Positions 48,483 through 57,971 are shown, counted from the stretch's first letter. The stretch: 64,000 nucleotides of DNA from WHSW01 sp963821025 (GCA_963821025.1 CAWGCG010000003.1:1364001-1428000), one strand, 5' to 3'. The notes: generated by a model from the sequence alone, not told the origin. Made by a program: numbers and translations.

Positions 48483-49961
48483 ATGGATGGCTCGAACGGA
48501 GATCGCCGCCGGCTGTCGGTCGGCATCGTCGGCGCCGGATTCGGCGGCGTCGGGATCGGGATCCGCCTGAAGCAGAGCGGGATCGAGGACTTCACGATCT
48601 TCGAACGCGGTGAGACGGTCGGCGGGGTCTGGCGAGCCAACACCTACCCCGGGGCCGCCTGCGACGTCCCCTCCCACCTCTATTCGTTCTCGTTCGCGCC
48701 CGGGCACGAGTGGTCGCGCCGCTACGCCCCCGGCGCGGAGATCCTCGCCTATCTCGAGCGGATCAGCGACGGCTATGGGATCACCCCCCACCTGCGCCTC
48801 GGTACCGAGGTCACCGGGGCCGACTTCGACGCTGAAAGCGGGCGCTGGACGATCACCACCGAGTCGGGCGAGCGCCACGAGTTCGACATCCTGGTCACCG
48901 CCTGCGGGCAGCTGACCCGCCCGGCGACCCCGCCGATCCCGGGCGCCGCAGCCTTCGCCGGCCCCGCCTTTCACTCGGCCGAGTGGGATCACGACCTCGA
49001 CCTGACCGGCAAGCGCGTCGCGGTGATCGGCACCGGCGCGAGCGCGATTCAGTTCGTGCCCGAGATCGCCGAGCAGGCCGCCGAGCTGGCCATCTATCAG
49101 CGCTCGGCACCGTGGATCGTGCCGAAGCTCGACCGCGCCTACCCCGACTGGGAGCAGCGGCTGTTCGAGCGCTTCCCCGCCCGGGTCGCGGCCGCCCGCC
49201 TCGGACTGTTCGCGCTGTTCGAGGGGCTGACCTACGCGTTCACCGGCAAGCGCTGGGTCGCCGCCCCGATCCGGGCGATCGCCGACGCCGACCGCCGGCG
49301 CCAACTCAAGGACCCCGAGCTGCTCGCCAAGGCGACGCCCGAGTATGCGCTCGGGACCAAGCGGGTGCTCTTCACCGCCGACTGGTACGCGACCCTGAAC
49401 CGCGCCGACGTCGAGCTCTACAACGGACCGATCGAGCGGATCACCGCGCAGGGCGTGGTCGGACCCGACGGGGTCGAGCGTCCAGCCGACGTGATCATCT
49501 ACGGCACCGGCTTTCACAGCCACAACTTCGTCGCACCGATGGAGGTCCGTGGGCTCGACGGGATCGAGCTGAACGAGTTCTGGGACCGCCGGCCCGAGGC
49601 CTACCTGGGAACGACGATCACCGGATTTCCGAACATGTTCGTCCTCTACGGACCGAACACCAACCACGGCTCGGGCTCGGTGCCCTTCACGCTCGAGTGC
49701 CAGTTCGACTACATCCTCGACGCAATCCGCCGCCTGCGCGAGGGCGGCTTTCGCTGGATCGACCTGCGTCCCGAGACCCAGGCCGCGTGGCGGCGCGAGA
49801 TCGAGGAGCGCAGCGCGAGCACCGTCTGGGTCACCGGGGGCGCCACCAGCTGGTATCTGAACGAGGGCGGGGTCAACACCAACAACTGGCCCGGGCCGTG
49901 GCTCGAGTTTCGCCGGCGCACCCGCAAGATCAACCCCGGCGACTACCGCGTCGCCGTCTGA
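48483..49961 (+). CDS. Flavin-containing/Baeyer-Villiger-type monooxygenase
   Basis: A 492-residue class B flavoprotein monooxygenase. Seen: the FAD motif VGIVGAGFGGVGIG (13-26), the Baeyer-Villiger fingerprint FAGPAFHSAEWD (FxGxxxHxxxWD, about 158-169) and the NADPH motif VIGTGASAIQ (about 181-190). The enzyme would insert oxygen into a ketone or oxidise a soft nucleophile using NADPH and O2. It is followed 2 bases later by a glycosyltransferase and then an SDR, an apparent operon for modification of a hydrophobic, perhaps steroid- or polyketide-like, molecule. Substrate not readable. Confidence 0.88.
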   Translation: MDGSNGDRRRLSVGIVGAGFGGVGIGIRLKQSGIEDFTIFERGETVGGVWRANTYPGAACDVPSHLYSFSFAPGHEWSRRYAPGAEILAYLERISDGYGITPHLRLGTEVTGADFDAESGRWTITTESGERHEFDILVTACGQLTRPATPPIPGAAAFAGPAFHSAEWDHDLDLTGKRVAVIGTGASAIQFVPEIAEQAAELAIYQRSAPWIVPKLDRAYPDWEQRLFERFPARVAAARLGLFALFEGLTYAFTGKRWVAAPIRAIADADRRRQLKDPELLAKATPEYALGTKRVLFTADWYATLNRADVELYNGPIERITAQGVVGPDGVERPADVIIYGTGFHSHNFVAPMEVRGLDGIELNEFWDRRPEAYLGTTITGFPNMFVLYGPNTNHGSGSVPFTLECQFDYILDAIRRLREGGFRWIDLRPETQAAWRREIEERSASTVWVTGGATSWYLNEGGVNTNNWPGPWLEFRRRTRKINPGDYRVAV

Positions 49962-49963
49962 TC

Positions 49964-51262
49964 GTGGCTGCGCGCACCTTCGTCTTCTTTCCCGAGAGCG
50001 CCTACGGACCGACCAACAACTGCGTCGGCATCGGCGACGCCCTAGTTCGCCGCGGCCACCGGGTCGTCTTCATCGCCGAGGAGTCGTTTCGCGGCACGCT
50101 CGAGGCCAAGGGCTTCGAGGAGCGGCTGATGCGGCTGACCCCGCCCCCGGACGCCGAGGAGGATCCGGGCCAGTTCTGGAAGGACTTCATCCGCGACACC
50201 GCGCCGGTCTTCAGAAAACCGACGATCGAGCAGCTCGAGGGCTTCATCGCGCCCACCTTCGAGGCCCTCTGCGACGGCGCCCGCCACGTCGACGAGCGAC
50301 TGGTCGAGATCATCGGCGAGGTCGAGCCCGACGTGATCGTCGAGGACAACGTCGTCTCCTTCCCGGCGCTGCCGGCGTCGGGCCGGACCTGGGTGCGGAT
50401 CGTCTCCTGCAACCCGGCCGAGATCAAGGACCCCGAGGTCCCGCCGGCGTTTTCGGGCTATCCGGTCGCCGACCGCTCCGGCTGGCAGGCCTTCCGCGAG
50501 GAGTACGCTCGCGCGCTCGGCCCGTTGCAGCACTCCTTCGACGAGTTCTGCATCGAGCGCGGCGCCCCGCCGCTGCCCGAGCTCGAGTTCATCCACACCT
50601 CCCCCGACCTCAACCTGTGGCTGTATCCGTCCGAGGTCGACTACCACCGCCGCCGGCCGCTCGCCGACTCGAGCGAAAACGGGCGCTGGCACAACCTCGA
50701 GGCCAGCGTCCGCGCAACCGACGAGGCCTGGGAGCTCCCCGAGTCGCTCTCCGCAGCGGACGGCGAGCTGATCTATCTCAGCCTCGGCTCGCTCGGCTCC
50801 GCCGACGTCGAGCTGATGCGAACCCTGATCGGCTCGCTCGCCGACAGCCCCCACGGGGTGATCGTCTCGATGGGGCCCCAGCACGACGAGCTCGAGCTCG
50901 CCGCGAACATGGCCGGCGCCGAGTTCCTGCCCCAGGCATCGATCCTGCCCGAGGTCGACCTGGTGATCACCCACGGCGGCAACAACACGGTCACCGAGTC
51001 CCTTTACTTCGGCAAGCCGATGGTCGTCTTGCCGTTGTTCTGGGATCAATACGACAACGCCCAGCGAATCGACGAGACCGAGTTCGGGATCCGCCTCGCC
51101 ACCTACGAGCACGACCCCGCCGAGTTGCGCGCGGCGATCGACCGGCTGGTGGCCGACGAGGCGCTCGCCGAGCACCTCGATGCGGTCTCGCGGCGGCTGC
51201 GCTCGAGCCCCGGGACCGAGCGCGCCGCCGACCTGCTCGAAGCGCTCGCCGGCGAGGGCTGA
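49964..51262 (+). CDS. UGT/MGT-family glycosyltransferase (GT1)
   Basis: A 432-residue GT-B fold enzyme. The N-terminal acceptor domain begins with TFVFFPESAYGPTNNCVGIG, DALVRRGHRV. The C-terminal donor domain carries the GT1 signature in the form LPQASILPEVDLVITHGGNN, TVTESLYFGKPMVVLPLFWD and QYDNAQRI. It transfers a sugar from a nucleotide donor to a small hydrophobic acceptor (family knowledge). The start is GTG, 2 bases after the monooxygenase stop; it probably glycosylates the product or substrate of that enzyme. Confidence 0.88.
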   Translation: MAARTFVFFPESAYGPTNNCVGIGDALVRRGHRVVFIAEESFRGTLEAKGFEERLMRLTPPPDAEEDPGQFWKDFIRDTAPVFRKPTIEQLEGFIAPTFEALCDGARHVDERLVEIIGEVEPDVIVEDNVVSFPALPASGRTWVRIVSCNPAEIKDPEVPPAFSGYPVADRSGWQAFREEYARALGPLQHSFDEFCIERGAPPLPELEFIHTSPDLNLWLYPSEVDYHRRRPLADSSENGRWHNLEASVRATDEAWELPESLSAADGELIYLSLGSLGSADVELMRTLIGSLADSPHGVIVSMGPQHDELELAANMAGAEFLPQASILPEVDLVITHGGNNTVTESLYFGKPMVVLPLFWDQYDNAQRIDETEFGIRLATYEHDPAELRAAIDRLVADEALAEHLDAVSRRLRSSPGTERAADLLEALAGEG

Positions 51263-51268
51263 GTCACG

Positions 51269-52111
51269 ATGGCCGGCGTGGTGCTGATCACCGGGAGCTC
51301 GACCGGGATCGGGCGCGCCTCGGCACTCGCTCTGGCTGCCGCCGGCTTTCGCGTCTTCGCCGGCATTCGCCGTGCCGAGGACGGCGAGGCCCTGGCCCAG
51401 GCCGACCCGCGAATCGAGCCGCTGATCCTCGACGTCGCCGACTCGGCCTCGATCGCGGCCGCGGCGCAGCGCGCCCGCGAGACGACCGCCGGGCGGCTCG
51501 ACGGCCTCGTAAACAACGCCGGGATCGTCGTCCCCGGCCCGGTCGAGGGGGTCGAGCTCGACGGGCTGCGGCGCCAGCTCGAGGTGAACGTCGTCGCCCA
51601 GGTCGCCGTCACCCAGGCGCTTCTGCCGCTGATCCGCGACGCCCGCGGAAGGGTCGTCTTCATCTCCTCGATCGGCGGGCGCATCGCGCTTCCCTACCTC
51701 TCCCCCTACAACGCCTCCAAGCACGCGCTCGAGGCGATCGGCGACGCCCTCCGCCAAGAGCTGCGCCAGTTCGGGGTCGAGGTCTCGATCGTCGAGCCGG
51801 GTGCGGTGGCGACGCCGTTCTGGGACAAGGGCCTCGCCGCGGCGCCGAAGGCGAGGACGGCGATGGAGCCGGAGATCGAGCGCCTCTACGCCGCCGATCT
51901 CGACCGGATCGAGGCGAGCTCGAAAAGGACGGCGGCTCGCGGGGTCGCTCCCGAGCGCGTCGCCGAGGTCGTGGTCGAGGCGCTCACGGCGAAGCGCCCG
52001 CGGGCCCGCTACCTGGTCGGCGCCGACGCCCGGATCCAGGCGACGCTTCGCCGTCTGCTCGGCGACCGCGCCTTCGACCGGCTGATCGCCCGCGAGCTCA
52101 GACGCGGCTAG
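51269..52111 (+). CDS. Short-chain dehydrogenase/reductase
   Basis: A 280-residue classical SDR: TGSSTGIG (residues 8-15) for cofactor binding, NNAG near 90, Ser in ISSIGGRIALPYLS and the YxxxK pair in YNASKHALEAIG (about 150). Acidic and hydrophobic residues at strand 2 (FRVFAGIRR) favour NADP. Third gene of the monooxygenase-glycosyltransferase operon, 6 bases downstream. It would interconvert an alcohol and the ketone that the Baeyer-Villiger enzyme needs; that link is inference. Confidence 0.88.
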   Translation: MAGVVLITGSSTGIGRASALALAAAGFRVFAGIRRAEDGEALAQADPRIEPLILDVADSASIAAAAQRARETTAGRLDGLVNNAGIVVPGPVEGVELDGLRRQLEVNVVAQVAVTQALLPLIRDARGRVVFISSIGGRIALPYLSPYNASKHALEAIGDALRQELRQFGVEVSIVEPGAVATPFWDKGLAAAPKARTAMEPEIERLYAADLDRIEASSKRTAARGVAPERVAEVVVEALTAKRPRARYLVGADARIQATLRRLLGDRAFDRLIARELRRG

Positions 52112-52321
52112 CTAGCAGCGGGGCGGGGGATCAACGCAGCGCTGCCGGTGGCGGTGGTCGCGCTGGCGATCGCCGCCCTGCTCGCGCTTTTGGTCCCCGT
52201 CGGGGTGCCCCGGCGACCGAGGCGGAGGGGGTGTCGCAATCCGGCGGCGAGAGGCGGCGACGACGGCCCGATCGAAAACTCCCTAGCCTGCGGGTCCGAA
52301 ACACCGAAACGGGAGGCGCAA

Positions 52322-52525
52322 ATGCCCACTGGCGTAGTCAAGTGGTTCAACGATGAGAAGGGGTTCGGCTTCATTACCCCTGACGATGGCTCCAAGGACC
52401 TGTTCGTCCACCAGAGCGCGATCAACGCCGAGGGCTTTCGCTCACTGAGCGAGGGCGCCAAGGTCTCCTTCGACGCCGAAGAGGGCGACAAGGGGCCGCG
52501 GGCCGCCAACGTGCAAATCGTCTGA
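52322..52525 (+). CDS. cspA: Cold-shock domain protein
   Basis: A 67-residue single CSD protein, with RNP1 KGFGFI (13-18) and RNP2 LFVHQ (27-31) in an OB fold: an RNA/ssDNA chaperone. GGGAGGCGC lies just before the ATG at 52322. The open frame upstream (from 52148) is not protein-like. It is followed immediately by a wHTH gene whose GTG follows the TGA, so the two are co-translated. Confidence 0.95.
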   Translation: MPTGVVKWFNDEKGFGFITPDDGSKDLFVHQSAINAEGFRSLSEGAKVSFDAEEGDKGPRAANVQIV

Positions 52526-52735
52526 GTGGCTGACTCACCCACATCAGAGCAGGTGGTCGCCGCGGCGAGAGAGCTCGGCCAAGACGAGTTCACCCGCGGC
52601 GATATCGCCGCACAGCTCGGCGTCGAAAAGCCGGACATCAAGCAGGGCTTCCAACAGGCCAAGAAGGCCGGCCTGCTGGAGAAGACCCGCGACGACGAGG
52701 AGAACACGGGCCACTTTCGCCTCACCGGCGAGTGA
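52526..52735 (+). CDS. Small winged-helix-like protein coupled to the cold-shock gene
   Basis: 69 residues from GTG 52526, directly after the cold-shock stop: SEQVVAAARELGQDEFTRGD, IAAQLGVEKPDIKQGFQQAK and KAGLLEKTRDDE. This is a three-helix winged-HTH-like layout of unknown family. Its GTGA end overlaps the ppx/gppA start. It may be an RNA- or DNA-binding partner of the cold-shock protein. Confidence 0.7.
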   Translation: MADSPTSEQVVAAARELGQDEFTRGDIAAQLGVEKPDIKQGFQQAKKAGLLEKTRDDEENTGHFRLTGE

Positions 52736-53664
52736 GGACGGCGGTTGTCGACATCGGCACCAACTCGACTCGGCTGCTGGTGGCCGATGTCGTCGATCGC
52801 CACGTCCATGAGGTCGAGCGCCGCTCGACCGTGACCCGGCTCGGGCGCGGCGTCGACACCTCCGAGCAACTCTCCGCGGAGGCGATCGACGACGTCTGCG
52901 CCGCCCTCGCCGGCTACATCGAGATCTACGAGCGCCTCGGTGCGGAACGGATCAGCGCGATCGCGACCAGCGCCGTCCGCGACGCCTCCAACTCGCAGAT
53001 GTTCCTGGCCGAGCTGCGCGAGCGCTTTGCCCTCGACGCCCGCGTTCTCGACGGCGCCGAGGAGGCGCGGCTGACCTATCTCGGTGCCTGTTCGGCGCGC
53101 CCGCCGCGCGAGAAGACCCTGGTGATCGACATCGGCGGTGGCTCGACCGAGCTGGTGATCGGCGACGGGAACGAGATCGGCTTCTACGCCTCGCTGCAGG
53201 CCGGCACGGTCCGCCACACCGAGCGCTTCATCGCACACGATCCGCCCTCGGCCGCAGAGCTGGAAGAGCTCGCCGACGACGTCCGCGGGCTGATCGACGA
53301 GGCGCTCGAGGGTGCGGCGCTGGCCCAGGCGAACTCGGGCATCGGCGTCGCCGGCACGCCGACCGCGCTCGCGGCGATAGACCAGGCCCTCGAGCACTAT
53401 GAGTTCGACCGCGTGCACGGCTACACGCTCACGCTCGAGGCGATCCAGCGGATGTGCTCGCGGCTGGCGACGATGCCGCTCGCGCAGCGGCTCGAGGTCC
53501 CGGGCCTGCACGCCGGCCGAGCGCCGACGATAGTCGCCGGGACGGTGATGCTGATCCAGGTGATGCGGGCGTTCGGGCTCTCCGAGATCGAGGCCTCAGA
53601 GCACGACATCCTCTGGGGCGACGCGCTGGAGACCGCGACTCAGGCGCAGCAGCTCAGTAGGTAG
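52732..53664 (+). CDS. Ppx/GppA family exopolyphosphatase
   Basis: A 310-residue protein of the ASKHA fold: VVDIGTNSTRLLVADV (4-19), ATSAVRDASN (about 83-92), VIDIGGGSTELVIG (about 131-144) and GVAGTPTALAAID (about 204-216). It hydrolyses polyphosphate or pppGpp, linking it to stringent response and phosphate storage. It is the single-domain short form usual in actinobacteria. GTG start overlapping the wHTH gene stop. Confidence 0.92.
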   Translation: MRTAVVDIGTNSTRLLVADVVDRHVHEVERRSTVTRLGRGVDTSEQLSAEAIDDVCAALAGYIEIYERLGAERISAIATSAVRDASNSQMFLAELRERFALDARVLDGAEEARLTYLGACSARPPREKTLVIDIGGGSTELVIGDGNEIGFYASLQAGTVRHTERFIAHDPPSAAELEELADDVRGLIDEALEGAALAQANSGIGVAGTPTALAAIDQALEHYEFDRVHGYTLTLEAIQRMCSRLATMPLAQRLEVPGLHAGRAPTIVAGTVMLIQVMRAFGLSEIEASEHDILWGDALETATQAQQLSR

Positions 53665-53734
53665 ATGATTGATTCCACGGCCTCGCGTGCGCGGGGGCGC
53701 ACGGGACCGAGCCGGGCGGGGGAAGCAGGGTGAA

Positions 53735-53756
53735 GCCGGTACCCGTGGGTACCGGC
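53735..53756. terminator. Perfect 10-bp hairpin between convergent genes
   Basis: GCCGGTACCC-GT-GGGTACCGGC, between the Ppx/GppA gene (rightward) and the glycoside hydrolase gene (leftward). Likely a bidirectional terminator. Confidence 0.6.
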
Positions 53757-53832
53757 GAACCCGATGACCCCGAGCCGGCGACGGTATCCGTGGGTCATCC
53801 GCGTGCGTGAAGTCGTGGGATCACTCATCTAG

Positions 53833-55203
53833 TCAGCAGCTGGGAACGGCGCGCTCGCGAGCCCTCGCGAGCTCACAGAAGGCCGGCTTTCGCGAGAGGT
53901 TCTGGTTCAGCACGCCGAAGCCTCCCTCGCGCCCGCCCAGGGTCGGATCCTCGGCGAAGCGGTGCACGATCGCGACCGGGATCCTCATCCCGGCGGCGCG
54001 GCGCAGCAGCGTGTAGACCTCGCCCAGGGCCGGACCCTGGGCGCTGGAGGCGAAGGCGTGTTCACCCGTGGTCGAGACGCCGAACTCGGTCGCCCACAGC
54101 GGGTGGTCGGCGTCCTGGTATTTGCGCATCGTCCGCTGGACCTTGCCGAGATAGACGCGCACGTCGCCGATGTAGTCCTCGCTCGGGCCCACCCCCGGGT
54201 AGGGGTGGATGCCGATCGCGTCGGCCCTTTGGATCGCGCCCTTGGCATAGAGCGCGTCGAGGAAGTTCTGATAGCCGATTGCGTTGCGGTCGGAGTCGGC
54301 GTGCGGGGAGAGCCCGCCGCTGACCACGGTCATCCCCGGGGCGGCGCTGTGGACCGAGCCGGCGACCTGGCTGAGCATGTTCGCGTACTGACCGGGATCG
54401 GGCCAGGTGCCCCAGAAGAGCGGATAGTTGGGCTCGTTCCAAACCTCGACCCCGACCGCCCGCGGGTAACGCTGCGCGGCCGCCGCGGCGAAGCGGGCGA
54501 ACTCGTCGTAGTTCTGCGGCGAGGGTCGCTGTTGGTCTTTGCCGTTGCCACAGGCGCCCGGATCGGGCTGCGCCCAGCAGGGCGCGTCGACCAGGACCCA
54601 GAGCGGTCGCAGCCCGCGCGCCAGCAGCCTCTCGTAGAGCTGGTCGGAGCCGTACCAGTTGTAGGAGCCCCTGTTGTTCTCGACCCCGCTCCAGGCGAGA
54701 CTGGTGCGCGCGATCTGGGAGGCGGACTGGTCGAGCAGGTCGAGCGCCCGGGTGGACTGGAAGATCCAGTTGTCGTTGAAGCCGAAGGTCGGGTGGGGGT
54801 TGGGCACGTCGAGCAGCGCCACCTGCGGCTGCAGGCGGTTCTCGCACGCCTCGACGCGCCACCGGTTTCGCTTGCGCTTCCAGACCGCCTTGCCGGCGCA
54901 GTGGTAGGGGACGTCGCCCGGGTAGGCGCCCTCGGCACGCCACTCGCACACCCATTTGGAGAAGCTCAGCCTGCCCTTCTTCTTCTTCGGGCCACAGCGG
55001 CTGATCTTCAGCACCTCGATCCCGTTGCGCTCCTCGATCACGGCCTCGGCCTTTTTGGCCAGCTTCGCCCGGTTGACCCCGTGCTCAGTGTCGCCCGGCC
55101 GGCTCGCGTTCGCCGGCGCGGCCGCGATCGCGCTCGCGAGCGCGATGCTCGCAGCGAAGATCACCGCTGTCAGGCCTGCCCTGCGCATTCCCTGAACTCT
55201 CAT
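53833..55203 (-). CDS. Secreted clan GH-A-like glycoside hydrolase
   Basis: About 456 residues from ATG 55203 (a TTG eight codons earlier is also open). Signal peptide: MRRAGLTAVIFAASIALASA, then AIAAAPANA. An N-terminal Cys-containing basic domain (about 35-130) precedes a TIM barrel with GVEVWNEPNYPLFWG (the NEP acid/base motif) and ATEFGVSTTG (nucleophile Glu), the paired glutamates of clan GH-A families such as GH5/GH39. The Cys in APCWAQPDPGAC may form a disulfide. Target polysaccharide unknown. A related gene lies at the right edge of the window. Confidence 0.8.
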   Translation of the reverse strand: MRVQGMRRAGLTAVIFAASIALASAIAAAPANASRPGDTEHGVNRAKLAKKAEAVIEERNGIEVLKISRCGPKKKKGRLSFSKWVCEWRAEGAYPGDVPYHCAGKAVWKRKRNRWRVEACENRLQPQVALLDVPNPHPTFGFNDNWIFQSTRALDLLDQSASQIARTSLAWSGVENNRGSYNWYGSDQLYERLLARGLRPLWVLVDAPCWAQPDPGACGNGKDQQRPSPQNYDEFARFAAAAAQRYPRAVGVEVWNEPNYPLFWGTWPDPGQYANMLSQVAGSVHSAAPGMTVVSGGLSPHADSDRNAIGYQNFLDALYAKGAIQRADAIGIHPYPGVGPSEDYIGDVRVYLGKVQRTMRKYQDADHPLWATEFGVSTTGEHAFASSAQGPALGEVYTLLRRAAGMRIPVAIVHRFAEDPTLGGREGGFGVLNQNLSRKPAFCELARARERAVPSC

Positions 55204-55262
55204 CGACGCCTTGGTCGATTCTCTCAAGTCCGACCCGTCTGCTCCCCGCTAGGCTGGCGGCG

Positions 55263-57512
55263 GTGGCGACCGAGAGCGTCCACTTCCGCACCTGTCCGTT
55301 TTGCGAGGCGACCTGCGGCCTCGCCGTGAGCATGCGCGGTGATCGCGTGGTCTCGGTCCGTGGCGACGCCGACGACGTCTTCAGCCGCGGCTTCCTGTGC
55401 CCGAAGTCCCAGGGCCTGAAGCAACTGCACGAGGACCCCGACCGGCTCACCACCCCGCTGGTGCGCCGCGACGGCGAGCTGGTCGAGGCGAGCTGGGAGG
55501 AGGCGTTTGCGGCGGTCGACGAGGGCCTCTCGCGGGTGCTCGCCGAAGGGGGGCGCGACGCGGTCGCCGTCTATCTCGGCAACCCGGCGGCCCACAGCCT
55601 GGGGCCGACCCTCTACGCCCCCGCCTTGCTCAGGGCGCTCGGCTCGAAGAACATCTACTCGGCCTCGACCGTCGACCAGATGCCGAAGCAGGTCTCCTCG
55701 GGGTTGATGTTCGGCGGCGGGCTCAGCGTGCCGATCCCCGACGTCGACCGCACCGACCACCTGCTGATCCTCGGCGCCAACCCGCTGGTCTCCAACGGCT
55801 CGCTGCTGACCGCGCCCGACATGCGCGGGCGTATTCGCTCGATCCGCGAGCGCGGCGGCAAGGTCGTCGTCGTCGACCCGCGTCGCAGCCGCACCGCCAA
55901 GGAGGCGGGCGAGCATCACTTCATCCGCCCGGGCACCGACGCCCACCTGCTGTTCGCGCTCGTCAACGTGCTGATCGCCGAGAGCCTCGCCGAACCTGGA
56001 CGGCTGGTCGAGCACGCGCGCGGCACCGAGCTGATCGAGGGCCTCGCGGAGCCGTTCACGCCGGCGGCGGTGGCGCCGCTCTGTGGGATCGCGGCGGACG
56101 CGATCGAGACGATGGCGCGCGAACTCGCGACCGCCGAGCGCGCCGCCGTCTACGCGCGGATCGGGACGACCACCCAGCGCTTCGGCACGCTCGCGAGCTG
56201 GCTCGTCGACGTGCTCAACTACCTGACCGGAAACCTCGACCGCGAGGGCGGCGCGATGTTCGCGCTCGCCGCGCTCGGGCAGCGAAACTCGGCCGGCAGC
56301 GGGTCGGTCGGCAAGGGCGTGCAGGTGGGGCGCTGGACCAGCCGGGTGAGCGGGCGGCCGGAGGTCTTCGGCGAGCTCCCGGTGGCCGGTCTGGCCGAGG
56401 AGATCTCGACCCCGGGCGAGGGCCGGGTCCGGGCGCTGGTGACGATCGCCGGCAACCCGCTGGTGTCTACCCCCGACTCAGGGGCGCTGGCGGCGGCGGT
56501 CGAGACGCTCGAGCTCGTCGTCTCGGTCGACATCTACGTCAACGAGACCACCCGCCACGCCGACGTCATCCTCCCCGCGCCCGAGCCGCTTGCCAAGTCC
56601 CACTACGACACCGCGCTCTACCAGCTCGCCGTCCGCAGCGTGGCCAACTACTCCGAGCCGATCATCGAGGCTCCGGCCGACCAACCACAGGAGTGGGAGA
56701 TCCTCCTTCGGATCGCCGCGATCGCCGCCGGGCAGGGGCCCGAGGCGGAGATCGAGGCGCTCGACGCGCTGGTGATCCAGACCCTGATCGGGCGCGAGGT
56801 CGCCCTCGCGGGATCGCCGGTCGAGGGACGTTCGCCGGCCGAGGTCCTGGCCGAGCTCGGCGAGCGTCGCGGGCCCGAGCGCCTGCTCGACTTCATGCTC
56901 CGCGTCGGCCCCTTCGGCGACGGCTTCGGCGCCGATCCCGACGGGCTCACGCTGGCGACGCTCGAGGCCAACCCGCACGGGGTCGACATGGGCGCGATGC
57001 GCCCGCGGATCCCCGAGGTCCTGCGCACCCCGTCGGGCAAGATCGAGCTCGCCCCGGCCGAGATCGTCGCCGACGTGCCCCGGCTCGAGGCCGAGCTCGA
57101 GGGTGGCGCCGACGCCAACGGTCACATGGTCCTGATCGGCCGCCGCCAGCTGCGCTCCAACAACTCCTGGATGCACAACCTGCCGGCGCTGGTCAAGGGC
57201 AAGGACCCGTGCACCGTCCAGGTCCATCCCGACGACGCCGAGCGCCTCGGCCTCGACCACGACGGCCGCGCCCGGATCAGCTCCAGCGTCGGCGAGCTCG
57301 TCGCTCCGGTCGAGGTCACCGACGAGATCATGCCCGGCGTCGTCTCGATCCCGCACGGCTGGGGCCACGACGCTCCCGGCGCCCGGATGGGGGTCGCGGG
57401 CGAGCATCCGGGGGTCAACTCGAACCTGCTGGCGCCGGTCGAGGTCGACGCGCCGTCGGGCAACGCGGTGCTCAACGGGATCCCGGTCGAGGTCCGGGCG
57501 GAAGCGGCGTGA
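55263..57512 (+). CDS. Molybdopterin-dependent oxidoreductase (formate dehydrogenase/DMSO reductase family)
   Basis: A 749-residue protein. The N-terminal 4Fe-4S motif CPFCEATCGLAV then CPKS (C-x2-C-x3-C-x27-C type) at residues 10-45 is followed by the molybdopterin domains (SASTVDQMPKQVSSG, LGANPLVSNGSL, RSRTAKEAGEHHFIRPGTDA) and a C-terminal Molydop_binding barrel (NNSWMHNLPALVKG, VSIPHGWGHDAPG). The residue at the metal-ligand position is not Sec and not clearly Cys. It is cytoplasmic, with no Tat signal. GTG start. It overlaps a VOC-family gene. Substrate unknown. Confidence 0.88.
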   Translation: MATESVHFRTCPFCEATCGLAVSMRGDRVVSVRGDADDVFSRGFLCPKSQGLKQLHEDPDRLTTPLVRRDGELVEASWEEAFAAVDEGLSRVLAEGGRDAVAVYLGNPAAHSLGPTLYAPALLRALGSKNIYSASTVDQMPKQVSSGLMFGGGLSVPIPDVDRTDHLLILGANPLVSNGSLLTAPDMRGRIRSIRERGGKVVVVDPRRSRTAKEAGEHHFIRPGTDAHLLFALVNVLIAESLAEPGRLVEHARGTELIEGLAEPFTPAAVAPLCGIAADAIETMARELATAERAAVYARIGTTTQRFGTLASWLVDVLNYLTGNLDREGGAMFALAALGQRNSAGSGSVGKGVQVGRWTSRVSGRPEVFGELPVAGLAEEISTPGEGRVRALVTIAGNPLVSTPDSGALAAAVETLELVVSVDIYVNETTRHADVILPAPEPLAKSHYDTALYQLAVRSVANYSEPIIEAPADQPQEWEILLRIAAIAAGQGPEAEIEALDALVIQTLIGREVALAGSPVEGRSPAEVLAELGERRGPERLLDFMLRVGPFGDGFGADPDGLTLATLEANPHGVDMGAMRPRIPEVLRTPSGKIELAPAEIVADVPRLEAELEGGADANGHMVLIGRRQLRSNNSWMHNLPALVKGKDPCTVQVHPDDAERLGLDHDGRARISSSVGELVAPVEVTDEIMPGVVSIPHGWGHDAPGARMGVAGEHPGVNSNLLAPVEVDAPSGNAVLNGIPVEVRAEAA

Positions 57513-57964
57513 AGATCGGCCACGTCCATCTGCGTGTCTCCGATCTCGAGCGAGCCACCGGCTTTTACCGCGACGGGCTCGGGCTTGAGGTCACCGGCGA
57601 CGCCCGTCCCCTCGGCATCCCGGCGGTCTTCCTCGCCGACGGCGACTATCACCACCACATCGGCCTGAACGCGTTCGAGAGTGCCGGGGGCGAGCCTCCA
57701 GAGGCCGAGCGCGCCGGCCTCTTCCACGTTGCCTTCGTCTACCCGGACCGCGAGGCGCTGGTCGCCGCGATCGAACGACTCGAGCAGCACGGACACACGA
57801 TCGATCGCGCCCGCGACCACGCGGCCACGGTCTCGGTCTATCTCGACGACACCGAGGGCAACGGGGTCGAGCTCTATTACGACCGACCCCGGGATCGGTG
57901 GTTCAACCCCGACGGGACCCCGGTGCTCCGCAACGACGAGATCGACCCGCACGACCTGCCCTAG
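57509..57964 (+). CDS. VOC-family dioxygenase/glyoxalase-like protein (CatE type)
   Basis: A 151-residue vicinal-oxygen-chelate protein: GHVHLRVSDLERATGFYRDG (4-23; first metal His), HHHIGLNAFES (second His region) and GNGVELYYDRPRDRW (metal Glu). This layout is typical of one half of catechol-2,3-dioxygenase-like or glyoxalase proteins. GTG start overlapping the Mo-enzyme stop, so co-translated. A metal-dependent lyase, isomerase or dioxygenase is possible. Confidence 0.85.
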   Translation: MKIGHVHLRVSDLERATGFYRDGLGLEVTGDARPLGIPAVFLADGDYHHHIGLNAFESAGGEPPEAERAGLFHVAFVYPDREALVAAIERLEQHGHTIDRARDHAATVSVYLDDTEGNGVELYYDRPRDRWFNPDGTPVLRNDEIDPHDLP

Positions 57965-57971
57965 CTCCCGG

